Shown here: piece after piece, positions 43,114-52,100 of the stretch | Numbering within the stretch: position 1 is the first letter of the stretch | How the letters are laid out: every line of letters starts with the position of its first letter | DNA from: Ottowia massiliensis | GTDB lineage: Bacteria > Pseudomonadota > Gammaproteobacteria > Burkholderiales > Burkholderiaceae_C | Length of the DNA stretch: 64,000 bases | Direction: 5' to 3' | Assembly: GCF_900240305.1 (NCBI RefSeq) | Contig: NZ_LT964854.1 | Location: 2,294,001 to 2,358,000 of the forward strand | The notes under the pieces: model-generated | What the model saw: the letters and a program-made list of their open reading frames with translations, nothing else | What the model was told of the DNA's origin: nothing | The model's database searches: none | Position numbers and translations under genes: made by a program

Positions 43114-43141
43114 AATTAGCCTTTCAGGAAAAGGATGCTTC

Positions 43142-43787
43142 TTATAAGAAACCAGAGAATACTCCTCTAGATCCCAAACTTGGTAAAAAGGTCATTGCTG
43201 TCATGAATCGCTCATTAGGCTCAAACCTTTCATTTGGTTCGTCAAAATGATAGGCTAGCTCTGTCACGATAAGTGTGATGGCGGTGACCGCCATTAAAAG
43301 CCAAGTGGATATAACAGGCGCCGCCAAAGTTATGCCGATTAGCGCAAATATGGTGCTGTTATTGGTGTCAGAATTGCCGCAATATACATAGATATCACAA
43401 TGTGGGCAACTTTTGCCGCGCCATCTGCGCGTTGGCCTTGTTGATCGTGTAAATCTTCTGTCCTTCAGCTTGTGCGATGGCAATAGCCTTTACGGCGGAT
43501 ATGCCTTCCGCGTACGGATTTAATGTCGGGATCTGGATTCGCCTGTTTTCATCCGCATGGCTGCACTTCGTTTTATCCACCCAGAACGCCTCCGGCGCCG
43601 CATGCTCCATTGCGCTGGCGTATTGGCCTCTCATCTTGTTGTAGGCAATCCAGCGGTTTTGCGCAGCGCTTTTGTTGTTCTGCTTCAGCTCGGGCTTGTC
43701 GTTGATCTGACTCTTGGGATCATCATCTTTCACCCAGCGCACATGCCGCAAGTGGCCTATGTCCATAGCCAGACTCTCAATCAACAA
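43142..43787 (-). pseudogene. Toxin cassette 7 (pre-toxin fragment joined out of frame to a hydrophobic C-terminus)
   Basis: Pre-toxin sequence runs from MDIGHLRHVRWVKDDDPKSQ (about 43763) to INKANAQMARQKLP, where it breaks about 50 residues before the usual IEGSGNG junction. In another frame a new C-terminus follows: NSTIFALIGITLAAPVISTW then LLMAVTAITLIVTELAYHF, ending GSRGVFSGFL at 43142. Point changes (HADENRRIQI for HTDENGRIQN) show decay. Confidence 0.72.
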
Positions 43788-44055
43788 CGCTAAATTCTGC
43801 GCTCGTAACTACGTCTAGATCATATTTTATTAAACACGCAACCCGACCAAACGTTTTTGATCCATAGATCAAACCTGTACCATCGCTAAATGAAAATTTT
43901 AGATTCTTATTGCTTGATCGGACACTTAGTTCTGATATTTTTAATTCTAACGAATTGCTGCAAATCTCCCTGATTTCATCATGTTCTGATTTGATCTGAT
44001 AGACCAAATAAACAGCGAATAGAAATATCAAAAGAAATACCCAAACTCTTTTCAT
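43777..44055 (-). CDS. Putative immunity protein 6 (membrane-anchored)
   Basis: 92 residues: one N-terminal helix (MKRVWVFLLIFLFAVYLVYQ) then a polar, probably periplasmic domain with IREICSNSLELKISELSVRS and TFGRVACLIKYDLDVV (two Cys). The ATG overlaps the cassette 6 stop by 4 nt (ATGA). Confidence 0.65.
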   Translation of the reverse strand: MKRVWVFLLIFLFAVYLVYQIKSEHDEIREICSNSLELKISELSVRSSNKNLKFSFSDGTGLIYGSKTFGRVACLIKYDLDVVTSAEFSVVD

Positions 44056-44573
44056 TGACGAATCCCTGCACATCCAAAATTTGCACAATATCCACCATAT
44101 AGGCCGGCAATCAGCTGATCCCAAGTCACCGGACTACCTCTGAATGGCGAATATCCCTGGAGTATTAGGTTGGACAACGCTTTCACAATCCAATATCCCT
44201 CTGTAGCTATTGCATTAACAAGCCATCCTTGTTCAGGCGTAAGATGCTGAAGTGCATATAAGAAATGCTCAGCTTCCCGATAGTTGGCATTAAGCTGGCC
44301 TGTGATGGATTGTAGGGTGATCCTGTCTTGGCGAATTTTTTCCCAAGCCATTAGGCTATACAAAACCAGGTAATTATTTGCCAAAGCAAGCCATCCCCCA
44401 TTCCCACTCCCTTCTATGATATAAGCCCCGGCCCCGGTTTCCGGATCAATAACAATATACCCGAACCCCTTCCACCCGTGCTTGTTGATGCTTTTCTCAT
44501 GCACGGTCACTTCCTTGCCAGCATTGACGGCATTCCTGATGATAAAATGTAGCCTACTCCTTTCTTTTTCCAT
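44052..44573 (-). CDS. Toxin cassette 6 (short pre-toxin end plus distinct C-terminus)
   Basis: A 173-residue frame. Residues 12-58 are the end of the pre-toxin module (RNAVNAGKEVTVHEKSINKH to YIIEGSGNG). The C-terminus is less hydrophobic than the others: ALANNYLVLYSLMAWEKIRQ, LTPEQGWLVNAIATEGYWIV and a Cys-containing tail GGYCANFGCAGIRQ. The first 11 residues come from a chance frame across a join with the truncated immunity gene at 44554-44616, so it may not be expressed from its own start. Confidence 0.65.
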   Translation of the reverse strand: MEKERSRLHFIIRNAVNAGKEVTVHEKSINKHGWKGFGYIVIDPETGAGAYIIEGSGNGGWLALANNYLVLYSLMAWEKIRQDRITLQSITGQLNANYREAEHFLYALQHLTPEQGWLVNAIATEGYWIVKALSNLILQGYSPFRGSPVTWDQLIAGLYGGYCANFGCAGIRQ

Positions 44574-44712
44574 GCAGTTTTTTTATTTTCCCAATCTGAG
44601 TATTATGTTTAGACATGATTATTGCTTGAAATTCGTTCCATAAAGATTATCGACATCAATGCGAAAGCATTACCCTTTTATACATTTGTTGCGACGAAAC
44701 CGCATCGATATT
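44536..44712 (-). repeat. Duplicated segment B (partner at 42195-42371)
   Basis: Second copy of the immunity-start/toxin-end segment, with small differences (TTACCCTTTTATACATTTGT for TGTCTTTTTATACATTTGT). Confidence 0.85.
44554..44616 (-). pseudogene. Truncated immunity 5 fragment
   Basis: MSKHNTQIGKIKKLHGKRKE then TAG. It is nearly the same as the first 20 residues of the gene at 41842-42267. The gene is cut there and joined to the cassette 6 pre-toxin sequence, a recombination scar. Confidence 0.8.
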
Positions 44713-44940
44713 TCAGATCTTACTCACTCCATAAGGACGTAATTGCTGCAACTTGGACAATGTCTGAACACTCATTGATGCTAGGTCAGGTAAAACTTGT
44801 TTGGAATCCAAGGCGCTACTGCCGCTCTCGCCAGTAATTTTCCATGCCTTGTTCACCATAGTATAACCAAGAGCGTATATGGTGCCAAATGTTAGAGATA
44901 TATCCAAGCAGGCACTCAAAAGAAATAAACCTCGCCTCCT
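44625..44940 (-). pseudogene. Toxin C-terminus remnant (cassette 5)
   Basis: Frame RGLFLLSACLDISLTFGTIY then ALGYTMVNKAWKITGESGSS, through LPDLASMSVQTLSKLQQLRP to GVSKI*NIDAVSSQQMYKR. The TGA replaces the Gly codon still present in the cassette 8 copy; a frameshift follows. No pre-toxin sequence remains. Confidence 0.6.
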
Positions 44941-44993
44941 AGCCTATAATATCACGAATAAAATTCTTCAGGCACATAGCATACATGTGCTCA

Positions 44994-45227
44994 TTAATTC
45001 TTGTTAATTCGCATTATATGATATGAGAAGGCCATTAATAATATATACATCAGTTTGATGAATAATTTTTCGTTGTAATATCCTACGAATACCAACAAAA
45101 ATAACGAATAACTTCCAATAACCAATATTGATAATACTATGGAGAGTTTGTGATTTTTCAACTTGGCAAAGTAGAAGACAAGTAAAAAGGACGCCAAGGT
45201 TATGATATCAAGCATATCTTTAGCCAT
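44994..45227 (-). CDS. Putative immunity protein 4 (membrane)
   Basis: 77 residues from MAKDMLDIITLASFLLVFYF; three hydrophobic segments including LSIVLSILVIGSYSLFLLVF and LMYILLMAFSYHIM. GAGGTG is 5 nt before the ATG, 8 nt after the repaired end of cassette 4. Confidence 0.65.
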   Translation of the reverse strand: MAKDMLDIITLASFLLVFYFAKLKNHKLSIVLSILVIGSYSLFLLVFVGYYNEKLFIKLMYILLMAFSYHIMRINKN

Positions 45228-45235
45228 TTTACACC

Positions 45236-46417
45236 TCAAGAAGCGAAGCAGGCTTTCGCGCCTGATGCAGCACCAACAGTTGTTCCCCAAAAAGCGCCTT
45301 CCAGATGGACTAAACTAAGTATCTGCTTGGCAACCTTGGCAGTCACTCCGACTGGAAGCGTAATCATTGATGTGGCCAATGTTTGAAAGAGCATTTGCGC
45401 GCAAGGATTATCATTGAGATTTTTTTTCTGCGCTTATCCATAATGCCAGTCCAGAAAGGATAACAGATATAGCAGCTGCTGTGAAGATCCCTGTGACTGC
45501 GGCAATGGCAGAAAATATAGTTATTAGCAATGGGGCAAACACTGCTAAAATTATTGTAGCTACCACGATTGCAAATATGATGGCAAAAATTACACATCCA
45601 TTACCGCCCCCCTCAATCAAATAAGCCCCGGCCCCCGTCTCCGGATCAATAACAATATAGCCAAACCCCTTCCATCCGTGCTTGTTGATGCTCTTCTCAT
45701 GCACGGTCACTTCCTTGCCGGCATTCCTGATTTCACTGCCCACTTCTCCGCCTATGGGCAGTTTAGCCAGCGCCGTCTGCGCGTTGGCCTTGTTGATCGT
45801 GTAAATCTTCTGCCCTTCGCTTTGGGCAATGGCAATGGCTTTCACTGCCGAGATGGCTTCCGCACACGGATTTAATGTCGGGTTCTGGATTCGCCCGTTT
45901 TCATCCGTATGGCTGCACTTTGTTTTATCCACCCAGAACGCCTCCGGCGCCGCATGCTCCATTGCACTGGCGTATTGGCCTCTCATCCTGTTGTAGGCAA
46001 TCCAGCGGTTTTGCGCGGCTGTTTTGCCGTTTTGGGCGAGATTGGGGTCCTTGTTGATCTGGCTCTTTGGATCATCATCTTTCACCCAGCGCACATGCCG
46101 CAAGTGGCCTATGTCCATATTCAAGCCCTGAAACGTGACGCCCCGGTTGACAAGGCCATACAGCTTGTTGGGTTTGACTTGCGCATGAAACAGCCCATAG
46201 CTCAAGGCGGGCGCATCCACCATTTGCGCCTGTGATGCGGCAATCAGCCCCTGGCTTTGCAAACTGGCAAAGTAGCCCCACACCGTGGCCGTGAGCATGT
46301 CCCCCGTGAGCTTGTCTCCGGTGATGCCCTTCAGGATCTGCTCGCGCTGGCTATCGGGCGCAGCCTGCGCGCGCTCCAGCGTCTGTTTGGTTTCTTCCAT
46401 CCGGGCCTTGAGCCTTT
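45236..46417 (-). pseudogene. Toxin cassette 4 (long pre-toxin copy, C-terminus frameshifted)
   Basis: The longest displaced copy: an open frame from 46400 to 45411 carries pre-toxin sequence from MEETKQTLERAQAAPDSQRE to YLIEGGGNG, with a four-residue deletion at EIRNAGKEV (NAV lost). The C-terminus starts CVIFAIIFAIVVATIILAVF. The frame ends SAEKKSQ because of one extra A in an A-run (about 45420). Removing it continues as EKNLNDNPCAQMLFQTLATS and ends AASGAKACFAS at 45236. Confidence 0.75.
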
Positions 46418-46426
46418 ATATTTAAG

Positions 46427-46708
46427 TCAATCAATAATTACAAGAAAAAAGCCTAAACCATATATAAGCAATGCTCTTTTATTGGACATTGTATAAAATT
46501 CATAAAAATCGGAATCAACATATTTTTTGAATGCCTCAACAATGTACCCCATTAGTGTTATAAAAATACATTGCCAGATAACATAGTAGCTGTTGTCTAA
46601 CTTCCAGAAGATAGCTGCAGACAATGCGGATTCAGCGTATAGGAATAATATGGCGTCAATATGCCACTTTCCTTTCATTTGATTAATTATGTGTTCTCTC
46701 GTTGACAT
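46427..46708 (-). CDS. Putative immunity protein 3 (membrane)
   Basis: 93 residues from MSTREHIINQMKGKWHIDAI, with segments ILFLYAESALSAAIF, YVIWQCIFITLMGYIVEAF and LLIYGLGFFLVI. GAGGGG lies 6 nt upstream; the ATG is 1 nt after the repaired cassette 3 stop. Confidence 0.65.
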   Translation of the reverse strand: MSTREHIINQMKGKWHIDAILFLYAESALSAAIFWKLDNSYYVIWQCIFITLMGYIVEAFKKYVDSDFYEFYTMSNKRALLIYGLGFFLVIID

Positions 46709-46709
46709 G

Positions 46710-47279
46710 CTAGCACCCCTCAATGAAGGATTGGTATATATCTTTTGCGGTGCCTGTAAACAATAGAGCCATGGCCGCCGATAAATCTTTTGCGGACCGC
46801 AGAGATGCGAATCCGGGCAATATGTTTCCAATAAATTTGCCAATTGCCCTGTAACACCCCTCCAAGAAGAAGTGCGAGTATGTCTATATCCCAAGTCCAA
46901 TTACATCGATCTTGCCAGCCAAACTCAATCCTGCAAATGCAACTCCAAGCATCGGAATGCCGAACGAGACAAATGTTAAGATGGCTCCACCAATCAATAT
47001 AAATAGCGATGACATCCCCATGATTACCAAGAACCATAAGAAAAATAATAGTGCATGCGTGAAAATGGTGAATAGGATGCCACCGTTTCCACTCCCTTCT
47101 ATCAGATAAGGCCCGTATCCTGCTCAATGACGATGTAGCCCAACCCCTTCCATCTATGCCTATTGCTGCTTTGCTTTCCTCATGCGAGATCACTTCTTTT
47201 CTTACATTGACAGCATTTTAATCTTACAAGCAATCTCCCTATCTATGGTCAGCTTCGTCAGCGCTGTGGCGGCCGCTTA
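46710..47279 (-). pseudogene. Toxin cassette 3 (degenerate)
   Basis: Starts right after the immunity 2 stop with decayed pre-toxin sequence (ALTKLTIDREIACKI; KGLGYIVIEQDTG; then PYLIEGSGNGG after frameshifts). The C-terminus is ILFTIFTHALLFFLWFLVIM then GMSSLFILIGGAILTFVSFG to DVIGLGI, an in-frame TAG at 46884, then TYSHFFLEGCYRAIGKFIGN to YQSFIEGC and stop. Confidence 0.7.
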
Positions 47280-47750
47280 TTACAAGCTTTCGATCTTGTT
47301 ATTAAATATTATTAAGGGCGAATCAAACAAGCGTAAAAAAATGAGAACAAACAATACGATCGATAGATTCATCGCCGCCGATATTTGCATATTACACAGG
47401 CAAAGCAATACCGCGAACGAATGCGACAACAATATAAAAATGAAAGCTTTCATCATCTTTTTTATTAGCGCCCAAAATATAATACATGCAAGCGTCAATA
47501 CGTATAAGAAATAGATAATTACTGGTTTGTCAATAATGTATTTCGTGTATATAATATAATCAATACAACAAGCCAATAAACATAATTGAATAACAGGTTC
47601 TCTAAAGATAGCCGTCAATATCTGTTTAATCAACTTGATCGTAAGATCAGGCTTTGATCTTCTTGACGCGGACGTCCGCTTCAAGAGAAACTGACTGAAA
47701 AAGAGTACATCCAATGTCGCATGATAGATGATATATGCAAGCAGCTTCAT
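47280..47750 (-). CDS. Putative immunity protein 2 (polytopic membrane)
   Basis: 156 residues with four or more hydrophobic segments (PVIQLCLLACCIDYIIY; VIIYFLYVLTLACIIFWALI; AFIFILLSHSFAVLLCLC; LSIVLFVLIFLRLF). The start overlaps the cassette 2 stop by 4 nt. AT-rich. Confidence 0.68.
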   Translation of the reverse strand: MKLLAYIIYHATLDVLFFSQFLLKRTSASRRSKPDLTIKLIKQILTAIFREPVIQLCLLACCIDYIIYTKYIIDKPVIIYFLYVLTLACIIFWALIKKMMKAFIFILLSHSFAVLLCLCNMQISAAMNLSIVLFVLIFLRLFDSPLIIFNNKIESL

Positions 47751-48718
47751 CCGCCTATCTCCAAAGGATCCTTATTAAAAAGACATTGAAGTGGCGTATC
47801 TCCTCCCAAAGTATCCAAACTTATTCCCAGTATACTGAAAGTTATTCCCGTTAATTTCCCTGCGATTTCTCCAATGCCAAATGCAGCAAAGACGCCATAT
47901 GCGGAAAGCATATACCCTAGTCCGCCTGTGAAACATTTAATTTTTGTAGTTTGATCTGCTGCACTGCCGCTATGTAACCATGACGCTAGTGAAGCGACAT
48001 ATACGGTCAGGATAGGAACAATTATGGCCAAGGTTATTGCTATTGAAGCAATTCCTATTGGACCTGTCATTATTGCAGCGGCAGCATCATACAAGAGGGT
48101 CAAGATTACAGCGCTCGCCCCCACTCCTAAAAGAAAGGCTACAGCCCCATTCCCGCTCCCCTCAATCAAATAAGCCCGCGCTCCGGTTTCCGGATCAATA
48201 ACAATATAGCCAAACCCCTTCCATCCTTGCTTGTTGATGCTTTTCTCATGCACGGTCACCTCCTTGCTGGCATTGACGGCATTCCTGATTTCACTACCCA
48301 CTTCTCCGCCTATGGGCAGTTTCGCCAGCGCCGTCTGCGCGTTGGCCTTGTTGATCGTGTAAATCTTCTGCCCTTCGCTTTGGGCAATGGCAATGGCTTT
48401 CACTGCCGAGATGGCTTCCGCACACGGATTTAATGTCGGATTCTGGATTCGCCCGTTTTCATCCGTATGGCTGCACTTCATTTTATCCACCCAGAACGCC
48501 TCCGGCGCCGCATGCTCCATTGCACTGGCGTATTGGCCTCTCATCCTGTTGTAGGCAATCCAGCGGTTTTGCGCCGCGCTTTTGTTGTTCTGCTTCAGCT
48601 CGGGCTTGTCGTTGATCTGGCTCTTGGGATCATCGTCTTTAACCCATCGAATATGCCGCAAGTGGCCTATGTCCATGTTCAGGCCCTGAAACGTGACGCC
48701 CCGATGATTTATGAGCAC
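47747..48718 (-). CDS. Toxin cassette 2 (pre-toxin module plus intact hydrophobic C-terminus)
   Basis: A 323-residue open frame. Homology to the full-length gene starts at about residue 6 (RGVTFQGLNMDIGHLRHIRW) and continues to YLIEGSGNG at about residue 191. The C-terminus (about 132 residues) is AVAFLLGVGASAVILTLLYD, then IASIAITLAIIVPILTVYVA, then KIKCFTGGLGYMLSAYGVFA, and ends TPLQCLFNKDPLEIGG. It has no signal peptide or delivery part, so it looks like a silent donor module. Confidence 0.78.
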   Translation of the reverse strand: MLINHRGVTFQGLNMDIGHLRHIRWVKDDDPKSQINDKPELKQNNKSAAQNRWIAYNRMRGQYASAMEHAAPEAFWVDKMKCSHTDENGRIQNPTLNPCAEAISAVKAIAIAQSEGQKIYTINKANAQTALAKLPIGGEVGSEIRNAVNASKEVTVHEKSINKQGWKGFGYIVIDPETGARAYLIEGSGNGAVAFLLGVGASAVILTLLYDAAAAIMTGPIGIASIAITLAIIVPILTVYVASLASWLHSGSAADQTTKIKCFTGGLGYMLSAYGVFAAFGIGEIAGKLTGITFSILGISLDTLGGDTPLQCLFNKDPLEIGG

Positions 48719-48737
48719 ATAAAATTCTACATTGAAA

Positions 48738-49124
48738 CTACATTAATAAATCCGCAAACAATATGCAACCAATAAATGCAACAAGAATAATTTGACCAGT
48801 TAAAAATATCTTAATATCAAAGTACATTCTATCTATATTGCTGCTTATAATAACAAGACAGAAAAATAGTGCAAATAAGATCTCGCTTTCATAACTAATA
48901 TTAATGTCAATACCAAAAAGAATGCTAATCGAACTGATTAAGATGACAGCCTTTCCAAATAAGGGAGATTTTTGCTCCTGAGAGGGTTCCAATAACGCTT
49001 TTTTGATATCTTTAGTGGTTTCGTATGCAGTAATAGAAGAGGTTATTATAAATATGCATATGTGGAAGAGGATTAATAATACTATATTTATCGAATGGTT
49101 ATCTGAATTCCATAGATTGTTCAT
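48738..49124 (-). CDS. Putative immunity protein 1 (cognate of the full-length toxin)
   Basis: 128 residues, four hydrophobic segments (INIVLLILFHICIFIITSSI; GKAVILISSISILFGI; ILFALFFCLVIISS; LTGQIILVAFIGCILFADLL). Starts 10 nt after the toxin stop. AT-rich against the GC-rich toxin body. By position it should protect against the C-terminus at 49135-49506. Confidence 0.68.
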   Translation of the reverse strand: MNNLWNSDNHSINIVLLILFHICIFIITSSITAYETTKDIKKALLEPSQEQKSPLFGKAVILISSISILFGIDINISYESEILFALFFCLVIISSNIDRMYFDIKIFLTGQIILVAFIGCILFADLLM

Positions 49125-49134
49125 GGCGTACTCA

Positions 49135-52100
49135 TCAAAAACAATTTCTTAATCTCTCTGTTGGCGTATCTAGAGCAGTCACGCCAATTATTGCAGAAAG
49201 AAGTGCCACCCTAATTGTTCCTCCTGGGAGAGGCGCTTTTGATAAATACTCTAGTATTGCCATTGTAACATTTGCGCTTATTAAACCTAAGCCAATACCA
49301 GTGACAAAACATTGTTGAGCTTTATCGCCATACAATGCCCCATAAGCCTGCCATATTACTGCGATTGACGCCAGCTCAAGAGCAAGCGCCTCCAGTATGG
49401 GAACTATAAAGGCAGACGAGGCTTTTGAAGCAATGGCGGCATCAAGCCCAAGCATGGTATAGCCAAGAGCGAAACCATACACGTAGCCAATTGCTAAAAA
49501 TATTCCCCCATTCCCACTCCCCTCAATGATATAAACCCCGGCCCCCGTCTCCGGATCAATCACAATATATCCAAACCCCTTCCACCCGTGCTTGTTGATG
49601 CTCTTCTCACGCACGGTCACTTCCTTGCCGGCATTGACGGCATTCCTGATTTCACTGCCCACTTCTCCGCCTATGGGCAACTTTTGCAGCGCCGTCTGCG
49701 CATTCTGTTTGTTGATCGTGTAAATCTTCTGCCCTTCGCTTTGGGCAATGGCGATGGCTTTCACTGCCGAGATGCCTTCCGCACACGGATTTAATGTCGG
49801 GTTCTGGATTCGCCCGTTTTCATCCGTATGGCTGCACTTCGTTTTATCCACCCAGAACGCTTCAGGCGCCGCATGCTCCATTGCACTGGCGTATTGGCCT
49901 CTCATCTTGTTGTAGGCAATCCAGCGGTTTTGCGCCGCGCTTTTGTTGTTCTGCTTCAGTTCAGGTTTGTCGTTGATCTGGCTCTTGGGATCATCGTCTT
50001 TAACCCATCGAATATGCCGCAAGTGGCCTATGTCCATATTCAAGCCCTGAAACGTGACGCCCCGGTTGACAAGGCCATACAGCTTGTTGGGTTTGACTTG
50101 CGCATGAAACAGCCCATAGCTCAAGGCGGGCGCATCCACCATTTGCGCCTGTGATGCGGCAATCAGCCCCTGGCTTTGCAAACTGGCAAAGTAGCCCCAC
50201 ACCGTAGCCGTGAGCATGTCCCCCGTGAGCATGTCTCCGGTGATGCCCTTCAGGATCTGCTCGCGCTGGCTATCGGGCGCAGCCTGCGCGCGCTCCAGCG
50301 TCTGTTTGGTTTCTTCCATCCGGGCCTTGAGCCTTTCCATCTGCGCCTGGCTGATGCCCTGAATACTCAGCCCCAATGCCGTTTGCTGCCCGGCGATGAG
50401 CTGGTCATACGTTTCATCCCATTGGCGGCTGCCGTACTGGGTAAAGGCCCCGGCGCCGACCGGCTCGCTGCCCGCTCTCAAGGCGCTGCCTTCGGCCTTG
50501 ACAGCGCCCTCCACCAAAATCTGCGGCTTCAGGCTGATGCTGGCGGGCAGCCCTCTGGGCAAATCTTGCGGCTTGAGCGTCTGTCCGGGGCGCGCCTGGG
50601 GAATCAGCGCCTCAATGGCCCGCTGATCGGCATCGCTGGCCGCCACCCAGGCCAGCGTCAGCTTCTTGCCCGCCAGACTGGCCGTGTCCGCTTCAAATTG
50701 CAAGATGGGGCTGCCCTCGAGCACGGCGCTTTGCTTGTCGGGATAGATGGCGTATCTGAACCTGGCCTTGAGGCTGTCAGGAATGGCGCCGAAAGACTGG
50801 CTTCGGGCCTTGACTTCATAAGGCAGCGTAGCGGCAAAAAAGGGCAGGGGATCGATTTGCGCCGCGCGCTGGCCCAGCACCTGGCCGACAGTGCTTTGGC
50901 CGCCGTTTTGGCGGTCGATATAGGCTTTGAGCCTTTGCTGATAAGCGCTGAGCTGGCCTTGCAAGGCAGCGGTGTTCAAGTGCTGCACCCAGCCCTCGGC
51001 CTCATTGACTTGCGCGCCTTGCCCGGCGGCGCTGATCAGGGCGGCCGCATCCAGCGGCACGGCCTGCTGAAGATCCATGCCGTCGCTGTAGGTGTATTGC
51101 TTGAAGCTGGCGTCCATGGGAATCCAGGCGTCGGGTGGGTAGCGGNCTTGCGCGCCTTGCCCGGCGGCGCTGATCAGGGCGGCCGCATCCAGCGGCACGG
51201 CCTGCTGAAGATCCATGCCGTCGCTGTAGGTGTATTGCTTGAAGCTGGCGTCCATGGGAATCCAGGCGTCGGGTGTGCTCTGGCCGGGCACATGGCGCGC
51301 GCCCCAGCCGGGGTGGTACTGAATGAAGGCTTCGGCCCACACGTGCTCCATGCGAATGGCCACGGGTTGGCCGCCTTTGACCAGCAGGGTGTTGGCAATG
51401 CCGCCCTGGCCCAGGATTTGTTGCAGGGCTTCAGGCGTTTTCAGGCCCCCGGCCCAGTTCTGCGCTTGCGCCAGCGGAATATCCACCGTGCCATAGACAT
51501 AGCGGGCGGCGATACCGCTGCTGCGCAGCAAGGCAATGAGCAAGCTGGCGGTGTCTGTGGCGTTGCCCGCCTTTTTGTCCAGGGTGTCGGCCGCGCCTTG
51601 CACGCTGCCCTGGGTGGGCGTGTAGTGAATGTGGTCATGCACCCACTGGTAAATCTTCAAAGGGTTGCGCTCCAGCTTTTGGGCCAGCTGGCGGATTTCG
51701 GGGCTGTCGGGCGCTTCCGGCGTGAAGGCCGTGTCGGCAGCCGTGGCGGCGCTGGCGGCTTTGGCTTGCGGCAGGCCGAGCTTTTGTTGCAGGGCGGCTT
51801 CGCTTTCGGCGGGCCGGGCTTCAAGGGGTTTTTGCACTTGCCAGGGCAGGCGCTGCCAATCAATGAGCGAGGGGGCCGGGCGCGGGGCGTTGTCTGCCAG
51901 AAACTGTTGCAGGGCGCGGCGGGCGGATGCCTGGGCGCTGGCGCTGCTTTTGGCTGCGGAGCCTTGCGCGGCTTCAAGCAGGGCCATCAGACGATGGTGC
52001 TTGTCAAGAAACTGCTGCTCAAGAGCCGCTTGCCTTTCAAGGATGGCAGCCTCCACGCCTGCGGCTTGCCACTGTTGGCGCAGCTGCTGCGATTGCTGCC

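Noticed and set aside
41842..49506. Regularly repeated blocks read as a CRISPR-like array
   Set aside because: Repeat units are hundreds of bases long, encode protein and vary in length; there are no short direct repeats with uniform spacers and no cas genes.
49794..49976. Short plus-strand frame of about 60 residues that recurs at 43523, 45875, 48433 and 49794
   Set aside because: It recurs only because it is the antisense of the repeated pre-toxin module.
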